Below, in pieces: positions 50,872 to 63,868 of a DNA stretch of 64,000 bases (positions are counted from its first letter, which is position 1; every line of letters begins with the position of its first letter). The stretch comes from Burhinus oedicnemus (lineage: Eukaryota > Chordata > Aves > Charadriiformes > Burhinidae). The translations under genes were made by a program, and so were the position numbers. The stretch covers positions 1,085,977 to 1,149,976 of the forward strand of contig VFFE01009068.1 of the NCBI GenBank assembly GCA_008921705.1. The letters run 5' to 3'. The notes under the pieces are model-generated. The model ran no database searches. It was not told the DNA's origin and saw only the letters and a list, made by a program, of their open reading frames with translations.

Positions 50872-53580
50872 CTAACACAGTCAAAACACAATTATGTAGC
50901 GGTTAAAGTCCTACAGGTCGCAAGACTTTTCTGCATAACTTCTGGGTTGCACAGAGCAAGTAATCTAGCCTATCTGTAAAAAAAATGCTGTGAACTTATG
51001 GAGATGATGACATATCCAAAAGGTAGGAAGACTGGTCTACAGAGAACAGTTGTTTAGTAGCAGAAATTCCTACTGCTGAATCAATGAAACTTAAGATGTG
51101 TCACTTTAGTCTAAAAAGATATTCCTTCTCAATTTATTTGTTCAATAAACTTCTAAATTAAAGAAAATTAAGAATACTAAAACTGCTACTAGACATAAAA
51201 TTAAGTTTTTGTTTTTCTTGTTTTCTATTCAAACCATGACATTGCTGGTGAAGAAGCTACGTCAGTATTCTGTTTAAACGGACCCTGAATTTTTAATTTT
51301 TGAGCAAATATGCCTTGTTATTAATTATTCTTCAGACACTTCAGATTTGTGTAATTAAAATAATAATTTGAATGGTTATTATTCACATAATGGTGATGTG
51401 ACTTTGATGTTGATTGAAGTTCTCTTTTATTTATGTTAAAAATGAATTTATTGTTGAGAAAACCTGGAATTGTTTCTATGGTTTCCCCATTTTCAGTATT
51501 CAAATGAAGATTATTTGTTGACACTTTTAGAGATATATGGTATAGTTTACTGGTAACAGTATTGCTGATGTTTCCAGTGTATGAATGCTACACTGATGAC
51601 TATGAAAAAAGCTTCATGATATTTGTCTGACAGCATGTGTCCACCTTCAATGACACTTTGACAAAAAAACCTTTCTTAAGCCTTTTATTTTGGAAATATC
51701 ACTGGAGTATATCCAATATAATTGAAAAAGCACAAACATGGACTATTGCTACATGCATTCCCCAAGCCAATGATAAATCTGCTGACAAAGCAAGACTGGT
51801 GTTAACTGAATTAGACAATTCACTACATTGCCTTCAGGAAGTAATATTGATCCAAGCATAGGAAAGTGGATTGTGAAAGGAACTAGTTAAAGCAGTAGAC
51901 AGAGACTTCCTTAGGTCTCAAGACTGAATGAATGTTCTTGTAGCAATATTTGCCTGCCTTAAAGGTCTTCACTTCTGCTCACATTTCACACAAGGACTGT
52001 CCACTGTAGAGCCATTGTTGTAGGGAACCTAGGCACAATTTAAATAGGAACATGGTTGCTATAGGATCAATTCCTCACTGAGTGATCTGCAGCCAAATGA
52101 TGATTGCACAGATTCACGTTAATCTAATATTTCAGCCAGTAGAGTACATAGAGAGAGGAAAAAAGCAGTCAGAAGAATAATGATAAAGGCTTTTCATGAG
52201 GTATTATATCAACCTAATAATTGAAAACCAAGCATACGTGTGTTTGCATATGTGCATGCATATGTATACACCATGTATATTATCTTAATAGAAAGGTGAT
52301 TTGGGCTGCAGATAAACTTGATCATATTTGCCAAACAGTTTAACTCTACCCCAAATCACCTCCTTCTTAAGACAAGAATAAACTAGTCTGACAGGTTTTT
52401 TTAGTTCTTTTTTTTTTTAAGATGAATGTGACCATGTGACCAAGTGTTTCATGGGAATCACTTGATGAAGAAAAAGGATAGGCTTTTTAACTCCTGCTTC
52501 TTTCAAATAGCTCTGGAGTCCTCTCTTCTTGGAGGCTTTCTTTTCCCCTGTTGGGAGCAGCAAGGGCAGCCTGCTCAGTGAGGAAAAGGGAACCGGGAGC
52601 TGAGCTTCACCAAAAGGCTGGTGAGACAGGAGCAGTCTTATGGTACCTGAGCAGGGTGAGCAGAACCAGTCTGCTTGTAGTAGTCAGGTTCATCCTAGAG
52701 TCTAAATAACCAGCCACATCCAGCACAATGAGGCTGCTTCGAGGTCAAGCCAGGAACCTGAGTCAGCAAGTCAGGGTCAGGATGTGAGAAGCACAACTTT
52801 GCACACGGGCAGTGGTGAAGCATTACTGCTGCAGTGCTGTCTTTGCCTGTTCTGAACGTCAAGATTATGACTTAGCTGAAAATAGAAGAAGATGCCAGGG
52901 GAAATGAAACAAAAGAATGAATCTCGGGTCTTGCAGCTATATTATCTTTAGACAGACTAGGGTGCACTTGCCAAGTTTCTGCCCAGGTACAATCTCTTTA
53001 TTTTCAAACCCCTGAGAAACAATCTAAGAATCCTGTAGTTGAAAGGTAGAGAAAAAATCTTGTGGATACCCATCTGTTGAGGTACTATTCCATTTACCAT
53101 CTTCACAGTGTCCGTTTATGTCATAGTCTTTGTGTCATCCTGCTATTAAGACCACAGGATGGCAGAATCACATTTTGGCTGTGGAGTGAGTGTGTAGTCA
53201 AGACTTTGCATCTCTCCTGCTGTCAGCTGATACTTGCCATGGCAGAGTTCTTTCCTTGTGAGAGGGAATCCTGTCTTCAGTTTCTATCATGAGGCAAACC
53301 TGCAACATGAACTATCTACTGCCTTGCTACCATAAACACATGAATGAGCTGACATACATCATTTACGTTTTCCATTTCTAATGTGTCTCGTAAGTTTTAA
53401 TAACATTGCCAGCCAGTACCAGATTTGTCGGTAGACCCAAGTCTTCCCAGCAGCCAACCACTTCGCAGCATCTAGTAACACCTAGATGGCCAGTTTGCAC
53501 ATATGCATATGTCTGATGTAATTTTATGCTTCAGTACTCACTGTTCACAGCTCTTGCTCTGCATGACTTCCTCACACTCA

Positions 53581-53664
53581 CCCCAACCCCACCATCCCTT
53601 CCAAGCAGAGAGACCATCTCAACCCCAACCCCACCATCCTTTCCAAGCAGAGAGACCATCTCAA
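53581..53664 (+). repeat. 42-bp tandem duplication, two copies
   Basis: The copies at 53581-53622 and 53623-53664 both start CCCCAACCCCACCATCC and continue through AAGCAGAGAGACCATCTCAA. They differ at one base (CCCTT versus CCTTT). Near-identity points to a recent duplication or a minisatellite seed likely to vary in copy number. The unit is a multiple of three, so it leaves overlapping plus frames open, but no gene is supported. Confidence 0.95.
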
Positions 53665-56517
53665 CCAACTATGCTGGTTTTGGACATGAAAATGTACGAG
53701 CACAATCAGCATATATACAAACAAGCATAAAACCCGAACAGAACTAGTATTCTCTTCCTAAAAAGCATTCGCCAGACTCCATGAACTCATTTTTGTTACC
53801 AGCATTCAAACAAACAGTATCAAATGTCAAAGAGGTGATGGAGGAAGCCTATGACATATACCTGAACCTTAAGTTTCACAATGTGAGGGAGCAGTAGGCT
53901 GTTCTGCTTTCCATTTAGGCAGGTCAAGTCATTGGATCCCAGTGATACCAGCTCCAACCTATGGGGACTGATAAGCCCTAGAGCAAAGAGGTCTCATAGC
54001 TCACTATTGAAAGCTTTTTTGAAGTTCCTCCCCAGTCAAAATTGCTTCCTTTTCCATGCCTTTTGCTGCAGCATTCTGGGAGATAACAGCATGATTCGTA
54101 CAATGTCCTGTATATAGTACTACATGTGACATCCACAGGGTTGGGCTGAGTGGCAGGCAGGCACTGCTGCAAGAGGGAAAATATGGTGAAGGTCTACTTT
54201 GCAAAAGGTGTCATGATGTTCCAGGGCACCTCGAACTGAAAGACTCCGGAGCATGCCAAAGACTCAAAACATTCACTGGGAAGGCCAAGTTCAGATTCAT
54301 CCTTTAAAATATTTTCCTCAGGCCAGGGCCACTGCAGCACAGGCAGGTTCATTTACCAGATACATAAATTCACAATCTGAAAGCAATTAATTCTAAGTGT
54401 GCAGAAGCTGTTTAGATAAAACATGCACTGCTCTTCGATGTTCCACCTTTAGCAAGGAACTCATTGTGAACTGGTCAGCCTAGTTTTGTAGACCTCTGTG
54501 GTCAGAATAATTGAATAATACAGTAGCTACTTATCTATGGAATACCAAATCCTTAGAAGTTCACCAAGGTCTGATTTATGATTTAATCCCTGATTACAAA
54601 TATGGTCTAGCAAATCATAGAATATTATTGCATTCTAGTTCAAAGGACTTAGGACTCAGCACTTTATAGTCTGTGATTAGTATACAAGTTTCATTAGTCC
54701 TATTGAGAAGGAAAAATGATGATTTAAAATGCAACAGTACAAAAAATAGAGAAAATGAAACCTTTTTTTTCCACAGGTGTATGATTACCAGACAAATGTA
54801 CCTTGAGACTGAAATCATGCAGAGTTTTCTAAAACTTAATTACGTTAAAGTCCAACCGATAAAAGAAAACATGAATTGATAAATGATCTTTATTTTGCAC
54901 CCTGCAGTGTTAGCCTACAGTTTCTTAAATATTAGCATTCAGTGTTTGTTTGTGTGTTAAAGAGGTGAAAATCGAGACAAACTTCAACAAATCTGCCTTC
55001 ACTTGGACAAGTTAACTATATAAAACTTCCATAAAATCAGGTGATTATTCTGCGTAACCAGTACTTTTCTGCCACGATTTACTTTCATAATAAAACATAG
55101 CCACTATTCTATATTCTCTATGAGATAGATTTAAATAACATGAACTGTACAAAAGAGGTGGGGAAAAAACATATTAAAAAGAAGGAAAATTACTTTTCCC
55201 TTTAAGTTTTAGGGGTCCAAAGGTTTGCATTTCAATCTCCAATAGGGAAAATTGACTTCCTATCCCTAAGGGAAACAAGAAAATCCATTATCTTTGCTAG
55301 AAAATAGGAATTGTTTAATCTTTTTCCATTTTAGCCAAGTGGTTCATTCTGATTGCTAAGCAGCACATTGTACAGCCCATTGTTCTCTCTTGAAGGTTTT
55401 TATTGAGTCTCCAGTTTTGATATTTCATACTGTTAGACTTATGCTAGTGACAGAGCATATATTTTCTCATTTTCATCTCAAAATGTGCAAATACTAGATA
55501 ACAGGGTAGTAGCCGTAGTTCTGATGTTATGTCTGGCTGATTAGTTGGTTTGGTCATTGCTTATTTTAAAATCCTTATAATTATACAGTCATCTCCATGA
55601 ACATTATTTTATTATGACTTTTTTTCTCTCTGTGGCTTTTGCTTCTGTTCCCCTTTTTCATTTATTTATTATCAGCCACTGTGTTATCCCATGTTTTTAT
55701 TATATATTGAATACAATATAATTTTTAAAACCTTTTAAAAATGCAGACACTGGCTCTTTGTGGTTGCTTTTGTTCCTTCGGTACAATCGGTGACACTGAA
55801 TAAGTGACATACATGGTTCAAACCTGTACTGTAATGTACGCCAGCATTACATGTCACCAGCAGTCACTGAAAGACATTTCTACTTTGTCTGTTTGTCTTG
55901 GTGCTGCCTCTGCCCCCAACTGATGCAGCTAAAATGGAGAGCTCTGCTGCTGCCTTTTGGAGGTTTAGAAATGTTCAGAAAAGCACATGGGGCATTCCAT
56001 GGGGTGTTCCAGTACAGGGTCAGCACTTGTGGGTGAGGAGGACATTGGTGTTTTCCAGTTCCCTTTACTTAACACAAGTTAAGATAAATATATAAACACA
56101 AAATTTTATTACTAGCATCCAAAATAGGCAATACAATTCTAAATTTTTGGAAAGACATAGGCATAAGTGACTGAAGGGTATACCTAATCTACTTACAATA
56201 GGGTCACGTATTTAAAGTCTTCTCTTGTCTGTGGAATACGACAGATTTAATAGTTAATTTATCCTTCCACATCATTAGTTTATTCTTTCAAACTCTAATT
56301 TATTCTTTCTGTACCTAAGGGGCAGTCTGATCACCCACCTAACTAGTCTGAAGTTGTTTCTTTTCAATACTTACATGAAGTCTTTTTGTTACATTAGAAG
56401 TCATCAAGTCATCTCCTGCACTTTAATAGCTAGCAAACAATTATTTGCTTCAATGAAGTTTAAAACTCTTATTCTCTCTTTGGTGCCTGTTTAGCATGTT
56501 TTAGTCAGAAAAGTATC
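53665..56517. other. AT-rich unique DNA, no gene seen
   Basis: Short domain-free frames only (for example 53932-54117 plus, 54615-54818 minus, 55851-56036 plus). No transposon is recognised. Confidence 0.55.
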
Positions 56518-57274
56518 TGTCATAGAAAGAGCGATGCACTTCACTCACAGGGACAAGCAGCAATAGATTTATTGATATAAAACAGGGATTCAACAAAGTT
56601 TGATGGTAAATGTGAGAGTGCTTTAACAAGATTTGAGATGGCAAGGCACACTTGGTTGTTTACTGCATAGAGGACAGGGTCAGACAGAGCTGTCAAGGGG
56701 ACCTTCCCGTTGAGCCAAGGTTTCAGAAAGGACCCCCTTGCTTTCCAAACTCCTTCTCAGAGAGGACTCTAGGTGCAGCTGGATCCAATCCTAGTCCCAG
56801 ACTTGGTCAACGGTTTATGTCTAAAGGATTATATATGTGTAATGAATCCTTTATATCACTTAGCTAAGATTTCAAAGTTCAGTATGCTATTAGTCACTTA
56901 CCTAGGATCTGTTGTGGCAAGGAATCTCTGAACCTCAAGGAGTAACCTTGAGGGTGTTCCTACTCAAGGGGAGACCCTGGTGTGCAGTCCACTGCTGTTC
57001 AGGAGTCAAAGGGCTCTTGGGCTGTTCAGTATTTATGAGGGTAAGATGATTGACCTATAATTATATTTGCATATTGACCACAGAACTAGCATTGCTCAAG
57101 TTAGCCCTTTGCTATTGTGTTGTTATCTGTCTCCCTGAAACCACGTTGAGCCCCAGATGCTGCCATCATGACTACATGCACCCATTATGACCACCACAGG
57201 TGGCTATTGCTTAGGCAGGCTTACAGGAGATAAAGATCAGGTGGCACCTGGAGATGGGGGAGCACACTGTCACA
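56518..57274 (-). mobile_element. Solo LTR, ERVL-like (LTR-4)
   Basis: A 757-bp LTR on the minus strand. In that orientation it begins TGTGACAGTGTGC and ends TTTCTATGACA, with TG...CA ends. A polyadenylation signal AATAAA (minus strand, 56568-56573) sits about 50 bp from the 3' end, as expected for R/U5. In U3, an ATGCAAAT octamer (minus strand, about 57067-57074) and an ATAAATA-like box (about 57031-57037) are visible. The flanks GTATC (56513-56517) and GGATC (57275-57279) match at four of five bases, a 5-bp target duplication suited to an ERVL-class integrase. No viral genes are next to it, so it is a solo LTR. A diverged relative lies at about 38.02-38.46 kb. Confidence 0.82.
56568..56573 (-). 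terminator. Polyadenylation signal of LTR-4
   Basis: AATAAA on the minus strand (TTTATT on plus), about 50 bp before the LTR 3' end and followed by a T/G-containing stretch. It fixes the orientation of the LTR. Confidence 0.6.
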
Positions 57275-57279
57275 GGATC

Positions 57280-60200
57280 TTTTGCTGATCATTTTATGTT
57301 AATTTGTATATTAAAGCAAGAGCTAATACAAACAACAACACTTTCTAATTGTATGTACATTACTACAGTTCTTGACTAAGATGAGTCTTGACAGCAATCA
57401 ACCACTTGAAATGATAACAAGTTTAAAGTGTCAGCTCCCAATCTCTTTCTCTTACACATGTATGACAACGTGAAATTTCACTATAAATTTCACTATAAAT
57501 TTTCCTGTTACACACATCACAATTATACTTCAAGCCACAGCATATAGCCAAAGAAATATTTTACTCATTTACCTAAACAAATGGAATTTGTGTCAGAATA
57601 GAGAAGGTCCTAGGCTATAAATCCAAGAATGACATCTACATTCGGAGCACCTCCACTGAGGTAAGAAGAGGGCAGCAGTGCTGGCCTGTGGTAAGTCTCC
57701 TGCTCCAATTAGTTGCTGGCCAAGGACTAAAATGCGGACCTTACTGCTAGTCTGCTCATTTATCACAAGGACCTGGTGATACTCTAGAACAAATACATTT
57801 CTCCCACCTGTCTTGTTGGCTACAGAGAGGTAACAAATCAAGACATTCATCCATTTTTCTTAAAGGAAGAAACACCATGTAAAGCCATCCATCTATGTGT
57901 TAGGAAAGACCATTGATGTAATAGCTTCTAACACCTGTTATACACAAATGTATATGAGCAATATGAAAAAAATATGAACAAATATAGCCAAGCATTTTAA
58001 GGGAAGTTGTGAGAAGAAGGAAATTGGCTGTATGCCTACAATGTTACTAGTTACAACTGAAATATCATGCTTTGATTTTCCAGGCGGTTCTTCATATTTG
58101 TAATGCAGTAATATCATTATTGAATATAAAGGTTGTACTTCTAGGATGAGGATATATTCCATCTAAGAAGCAGATGTTCTTTTCTGTGCACATGCGTACT
58201 GTACCGATACAGACAAGAAATAAAACTATCAGTAATTTTTCAGGTCTGGTAGCTTCTAAATTAAAGAAATTAAAGAATTTATTGAGGTGGACAACGAAAT
58301 CCAGGAAAATCCAGGTGAACAACAACAGGCCAGGAATAACAGCAGCAGTAATAGGCACTGTTACAAAAGGCTTCAATCCAGTGAAGTTAAAAGCATGGAG
58401 AATTCTAAATACAGGCTTCTTTTTTTCTTATATTCCTATTTCAGATAATTCTTTTATGCTGATTTTAGGCACGAGAAGGAAAAATTTCTCTGTACCTCTG
58501 GTATGTCTTTCACGTGGGTGTGCAAATCCACACCACTCCTCTACTTTTGTGCAGTACTTTTCTTATTACAGTGGATACATCATATTAGCTAGGTTTACGA
58601 GGACTAGAGGAAGAGCACATCATTACTTATGTAACACTAATGAAATAAACGCCTTAGAACTCACTGAGACCGCATTCTTAATTTTCTTTTCTTAAAAGTT
58701 AAAAATTCTTCTTGTTTATTTTTTGTTGCTGTTCAGTGGCTTGACTTCCTAAAAAATCTCACCCTTTTGTATAGTTTATCTTTTCTTCTTCATTTTTTTG
58801 TTCTCTGTTTTATATCTATCATCGAATGTTGACCTTCATTTAGAGTCTGTACTGTGTTAGGTCTTTCCTTCAGAAATAGTGCTGAGAGTGGATTTTAACA
58901 AAGTAAAGGACTTCCTTTACAGCAATCCATTAACTTTTTACAAAGGACACGAAAAGCTGCATGCACTAATGAATGTCACTGAAGAGATAAAAAGGAAAAG
59001 TCCTTTTTCTTCTGATTCAGAGCATATGTGTAGCTTTGTTGTCTCAAGGCCACTAATCAAGTTTCTGTCAGAGATACAAAAAAGGTAATTGTTCCAAAAT
59101 GAAAATTGACAGGAAAAGCAGACATTAGCTTTTAGAAAACTGGCCTTTTTAAGGATTGGTATAGGGATACCTGCATGACAATGACTGTGTTAATGAGTAT
59201 CAAAAGAATTTTATGGATGTCAAACCTTCAGATCTTCCAAGTATGAAGAAAACAGGAAATTGTGTTCTTTCCTCTGTTCAACATGATCTGAGGAAGACTA
59301 TTAGAAGCTACATACTCAAAATAGACAGAATTCCAGTTGAGATTTTTGCTTTGCTTATAAATAATAGGTAAGTGTCAATATAAACATCAGTACAGTGAGG
59401 TATATGTGGTATATGTTATGGAAGGAATTATAAGGAATATTTGTTTTTTAGATATGCAAACAAAAATTACTTTTCAGAAAAAAATTTTACAAATATAATG
59501 AGTTTGGAGAACAAACACTGATTCATACCAGAGCTGAACTTTAGTCCGCCAATTTTAGATCTTAATGACCTACCACAAAATAAGTATGTATATATTAAGA
59601 TAATAATCATAAGACAAAAATAAATAACTCAGTAATACTTAACACAAAGTTTTCTTCAAGTAAATCATTATGTCCTAAGTCACTGAGAGCATTTTGTTTT
59701 AAGGTGATCTGGTGTTGAAGTCTTAAGACAAACCTGTATTATCTTCCAGATCCTTCATCCCTGAGAGGACTGAAAACAAGGAATCACTTTTTGGGTATGG
59801 AGGACACAGAAAAGTATTGATGACCATAATGGTCACATTATAAGAGAACACAGAGGATGTTTTTCCATAAGCAAAAATATACTTCTGTATCAAGCAGTTT
59901 CTAGAGTTCTGACTGTTATGGCAAAACTGTGTGCTGCAATTATTTTTGATGCACTGAGCTCTTAAAACTGCCTTAGGAAAGTCTGTGTTGATGCAGACTT
60001 CAGAGTTCTCAATACCATCAATTCTGACATTCATCTATGTTTAAATGTTCAAAACAATTGTCTGAATAGGATAATGAGGACTACTATTTTGATAACAAAA
60101 TGATCTATAGAAATGAAATATTTTTCCAAGGGTGACTGGATAAAGTTAATGAGACATTAGTTGTGCTCAAAATATGCACCCAAAAGATAAACCAGGTCAC

Positions 60201-63200
60201 TGTCTGATGAGTGTCTAGTACAGAAAGGGAGACAGCAGCTGAATTTTCTTTTCCCTGAAGACAGATTCTCCCTCTATTTGCTCCAATGGTATGAAGGTTG
60301 CTTTATTTAAAACAGCTTGGATTTCTCAGGTTAGTTGTTTCTGGATTACTGACAATTAAGTTAGCAAGTGTCTTGAGACTGATCAGTCTTCTAGGTACAA
60401 AATGCACACCCAGGATCACCTTTTTTCTTGTTCTAGAAGCTGCTTTTTTTCAACAGAGCAAAAACCTTTATGTTCCTTACAACCCGTTGTCCTAGGATAT
60501 TGCTTAACCATTAAATATCAAGAGCAATAGTCTATTCACTTTGTGGTTTAGTCATCTAGATTGTTTTGTTCATCCCAGACACAAGATCCTTGAACTTTGC
60601 AGCCACAAAGTCTGGAGAAACTCAGTCACAGATATCAGCACCCCAAATGAAGCATATATATTTCTTTTCTTTATGGGTTCACTTTCTCTAGTGGAATACG
60701 TAGGACATAAAATTTCTATCATTAAAGTTAACTTCTAATTTAAGTCTTTCTGTTCCTAAGTTATGCTGATTTATTTACTAGCTTGAGCATCAAATGGAAT
60801 GGGAAATCATAAGAAGTGCTGCATGTTATGTTAACGTAGCTCATCAGCATTATTATTAGAATTTTACCTAAACACTCAATCTTACTAGAGACATCTTCCT
60901 AATCTTATTTATATCTCATGCAGTTTTTCACAAGGAAGCATCTCCCTGATTTCCAAAAGACTTCAGATTTATAGAGTAGTACATCTAGGTAAATAATGGA
61001 GAAAATGTGTAATATATTATGATTTTAATGAAATTAAATAAATTCTTTTTTATTTTCTTTATCATCATATTAAAATTTTCCCAGACCTTGAGTTTATAAA
61101 TGCCCCAGATTCAGCAAAGTAAATAAATTAATTCTTAACTTCAAGAAGGTCAGTATATAAAATTTGGAAAGCTGTAAAAGAGGCTGTGAAAATTCAGTAT
61201 TTAAAATGGAAAGATAGATTCAAAATTCAATTTTACAAGTTCCCAGCTGGCAAGTTTCTTCCCAGACTCAGTATTAACTGACCAGAAAAATCTTACAGAT
61301 TGATAAATACAGATAAAACTTAGTTGAAGCTGCTTACTCCATTAGACCTGGTAGCTTCCCCTCCCCTATCAGTACTGCAAGAAATTCCTATTGCATTATT
61401 AGGATATTTTTAAAAGTCTGAGGGAATTCTGTAAATCACAGAACTTGAAATACACAGGTGAAGTAACTGAAGTTATATAACTTGATGTGTGGATTTTGTT
61501 AAGAAAAAAATGGCATGTTTCATGAGCTCTAGAAATAACAGTCTGGTTTTTGATGAAATTATGAAATTGTTAGCCATATTAGCTACAGCACCATATTAAC
61601 TCCAGATGAAACATCCTTCTTGAACTCCTGATTTTCAGATCCTGCTAATATCTCTTAACACTTTCCTGTGACTCTTAATTGTGAGGGGGAAAAGAGATGG
61701 TAAATATTGCAGTTAGTTTTGAGTAGTACAGAAATCATAATCTGATTAGACAGCTACTATCTTGACTAACCACTTGGCAGGAAAAGCTGAACAGGCAGCT
61801 GTTTAAGCTTCAAATTGGATCTTTCCTTTACACCAACCCGTTATTTTGAAAAAAAGATACAGGAACTTCAGATCTTTATGATTTCTAACTATTTGTCAAA
61901 TCTGTGTTAAATTGATGAGTGGGCTCATAAGTACTGAGAAACAACTACCAAACACAGAAGGATGAATGGTGGAAATTACATTCACATTAGCTCCTTCCTG
62001 ATGGGAAATTAGACAGAACTTGCAATGACTTAGACACATCTTATTTTCAATAAAAGCCCCACCCCAACTATAAGAACTTCTTCATGGATTTTTTTTATAG
62101 ATTTAAAGTTTTGTAACTCAAAATAATCATTATTATCTTGAAGAGTAGCCTAAAAGCACATAGCCAACCATATACCTTTTCTGAGAAAAAAAGGGAAACA
62201 CCTGAATTTTCAGCAGGGGAATAAGAGAAAGGAGTCTGACAGCATTTGTTTCTACCAAATTCTCAGCCTGTGTCTATTTCAGACTGTTCTCTCTCATGGG
62301 ATGTGGCATGCACTTATCCCTTGCTCTAATTTCTTCCAAGGTCTTAGCTGCTAATACAAACATGTTGGAGTGGGCAAAAATTTTATAGCAACATGTTCAT
62401 TTGTTACACACTGTACTCTGTATGTTCTTGACAATGACACCCATACCACCAAGGTATCCACATTAAGTTTGTATAGAAAGAAGTTACAGATGGAAAATTG
62501 TCACCATTCTTTGGTTCTGTTGCTCAGTTTCCCTATACATGACACACTAAGAAATGCAGAGGGGACTATGCTAGACCTGCACCATTACACTAACATAATG
62601 TATAGTTAAAATCCATAGATAAACTTTTAGGAAGTTTACCGGCAGGTGCACTCTAGTAATAAGACTTTCATCTTTTACTGAGTATAAAGGCACAACTGCA
62701 TGTATACCATTTACAGTGTAAATCTTTACTAACAGAAGCATAGGACAGTGCTGCCTGTGGAAGTGGCACTCAGCTTTACGAGAAAATTGCATTGAACACT
62801 TTTCTCAAATGCTTCAGTTCTGGCCTTTTTCTAATGTCTTTTTGAACCATGCAATCTGAGATAACTTGATTCACATGGAAGAACAGAGGAGCAGCAGCGT
62901 ATATAATAAAAGCTGTGAACTTAGATAAATCACCTCACTACGTAAGGACACTGTTCAAAAAATGCATTGAAAAAGCAGCATGATCCTGAGTGAGATGAGG
63001 TGTTTTCAGGAAGGGAGTCTGACTCTTACTGAGGTTGAGGCCTGATTGTTTGGTTGCACTGCAGTGCCATCACCTCTTCTCTCCACTTTGTTCTGTCAGG
63101 ATGTGTTCCAACCTTTCTGTGTCCAAAACTGGCAGAAGAAGCAGATGCTCTACCAACTCTGTCAACTACAAAGGTGGTCCCTGTGATTATCATAACTGGA

Positions 63201-63482
63201 TGCAAGCTAAAGATGCTGGAACTTGGTGTGCATCCCATTCCTTCTCTACAACATCCTAAATTTGTTTTTCAAGTACCCACAATAGAGGTCTCCTTCATTC
63301 AGACATTGTCTAGTAAGTCCAGTGACTTTTCTGAAGGTGCTCTGAAAGGAGTGGAATGCATTTCCCAATCATATCCTAAGTGTGAAGTTACCTCTCTTTC
63401 TATAGGACAGGGAAAAGGCTTCGGGACGTTTTTCAGCTCATCCAGCTAAAATCATATTTTGGTTGGGATTGAAATAATAGTG
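57280..63482. other. AT-rich unique DNA, no supported gene
   Basis: No transposon is recognised. A 12-bp duplication of the ATTTCACTATAA type lies at about 57474-57500. The region 58092-58695 is open on both strands (separate entry). Other frames, including 63054-63449 plus, show no domain. Confidence 0.55.
58092..58427 (-). other. Open minus-strand frame with two hydrophobic segments
   Basis: About 112 codons open on the minus strand, with two hydrophobic stretches: one around VPITAAVIPGLLLFTWIFL and one around KLLIVLFLVCIGTV. Between them lies an asparagine/phenylalanine-rich linker. No true ATG start is supported; a CTGTATTTAG acceptor-like site lies just upstream at about 58409-58418. 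The plus strand is also open here (58174-58695, 173 codons), which weakens the case for either. I recognise no family. It might be a membrane-protein exon, a decayed pseudogene or chance; chance is the default. Confidence 0.15.
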
Positions 63483-63868
63483 TGGCCAGCAGGAGTAGAG
63501 AAGTGATCGTGCCCCTGTACTCAGCGCTGGTGAGGCCACAGCTTGAGTACTGTGTTCAGTTTTGGGCGCCACAGTATAGGAGGGACATTGAGGTGCTGGA
63601 GCGTGTCCAGAGAAGGGCAACAAAGCTGGTGAGGGGTCTGGAGAACATGTGTTATGTGGAGCGGCTGAAGGAATTAGGATTGTTTAGTCTGGAGAAGGGA
63701 AGGTTGAGGGGAGACCTTATTGCTCTCTACAACTACCTGAAAGGAGGTTGTAGTGAGATGGGAGCTGATCTCTTCTCCCAAGTAACTAGAGATAGGACAA
63801 GAGGAAACGGGTTCAAGTTGCACCAAGGAAGGTTTAGGCTAGACATTAGGAAAAAAATTTTTCACTGA
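63482..63868 (+). pseudogene. CR1-D reverse transcriptase C-terminal fragment
   Basis: About 128 codons of the CR1 ORF2 C-terminus, without the FADD motif. It ends early at 63866-63868 through loss of about five bases compared with the expected course; the remaining residues ([24 protein letters not shown]) are readable in another frame up to about 63969. Confidence 0.9.

Larger units (their letters stand above)
44575..53580. other. AT-rich unique DNA, no gene seen
   Basis: Nine kilobases without a recognisable gene. Contents noted are a TA run at 45984-46000, a TTTTG repeat at 46363-46384, a possible L2/MIR scrap at about 48195-48260, a less AT-rich patch with a few CpG at about 49250-49720, and an A-rich tract at 50819-50871. 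Another moderately GC-richer patch lies at about 52510-52860. Open frames (44762-45007, 51637-51861 and 53062-53292 plus, among others) show no domains. Confidence 0.55.

Noticed and set aside
55810..55830. tRNA B-box-like GGTTCAAACC
   Set aside because: No A box or cloverleaf pairing could be found upstream or downstream.
63035..63449. Plus-strand frames just before CR1-D with cysteines and threonines, considered as an exon
   Set aside because: Two overlapping frames are equally open, neither shows a domain, and no conserved splice borders are evident.
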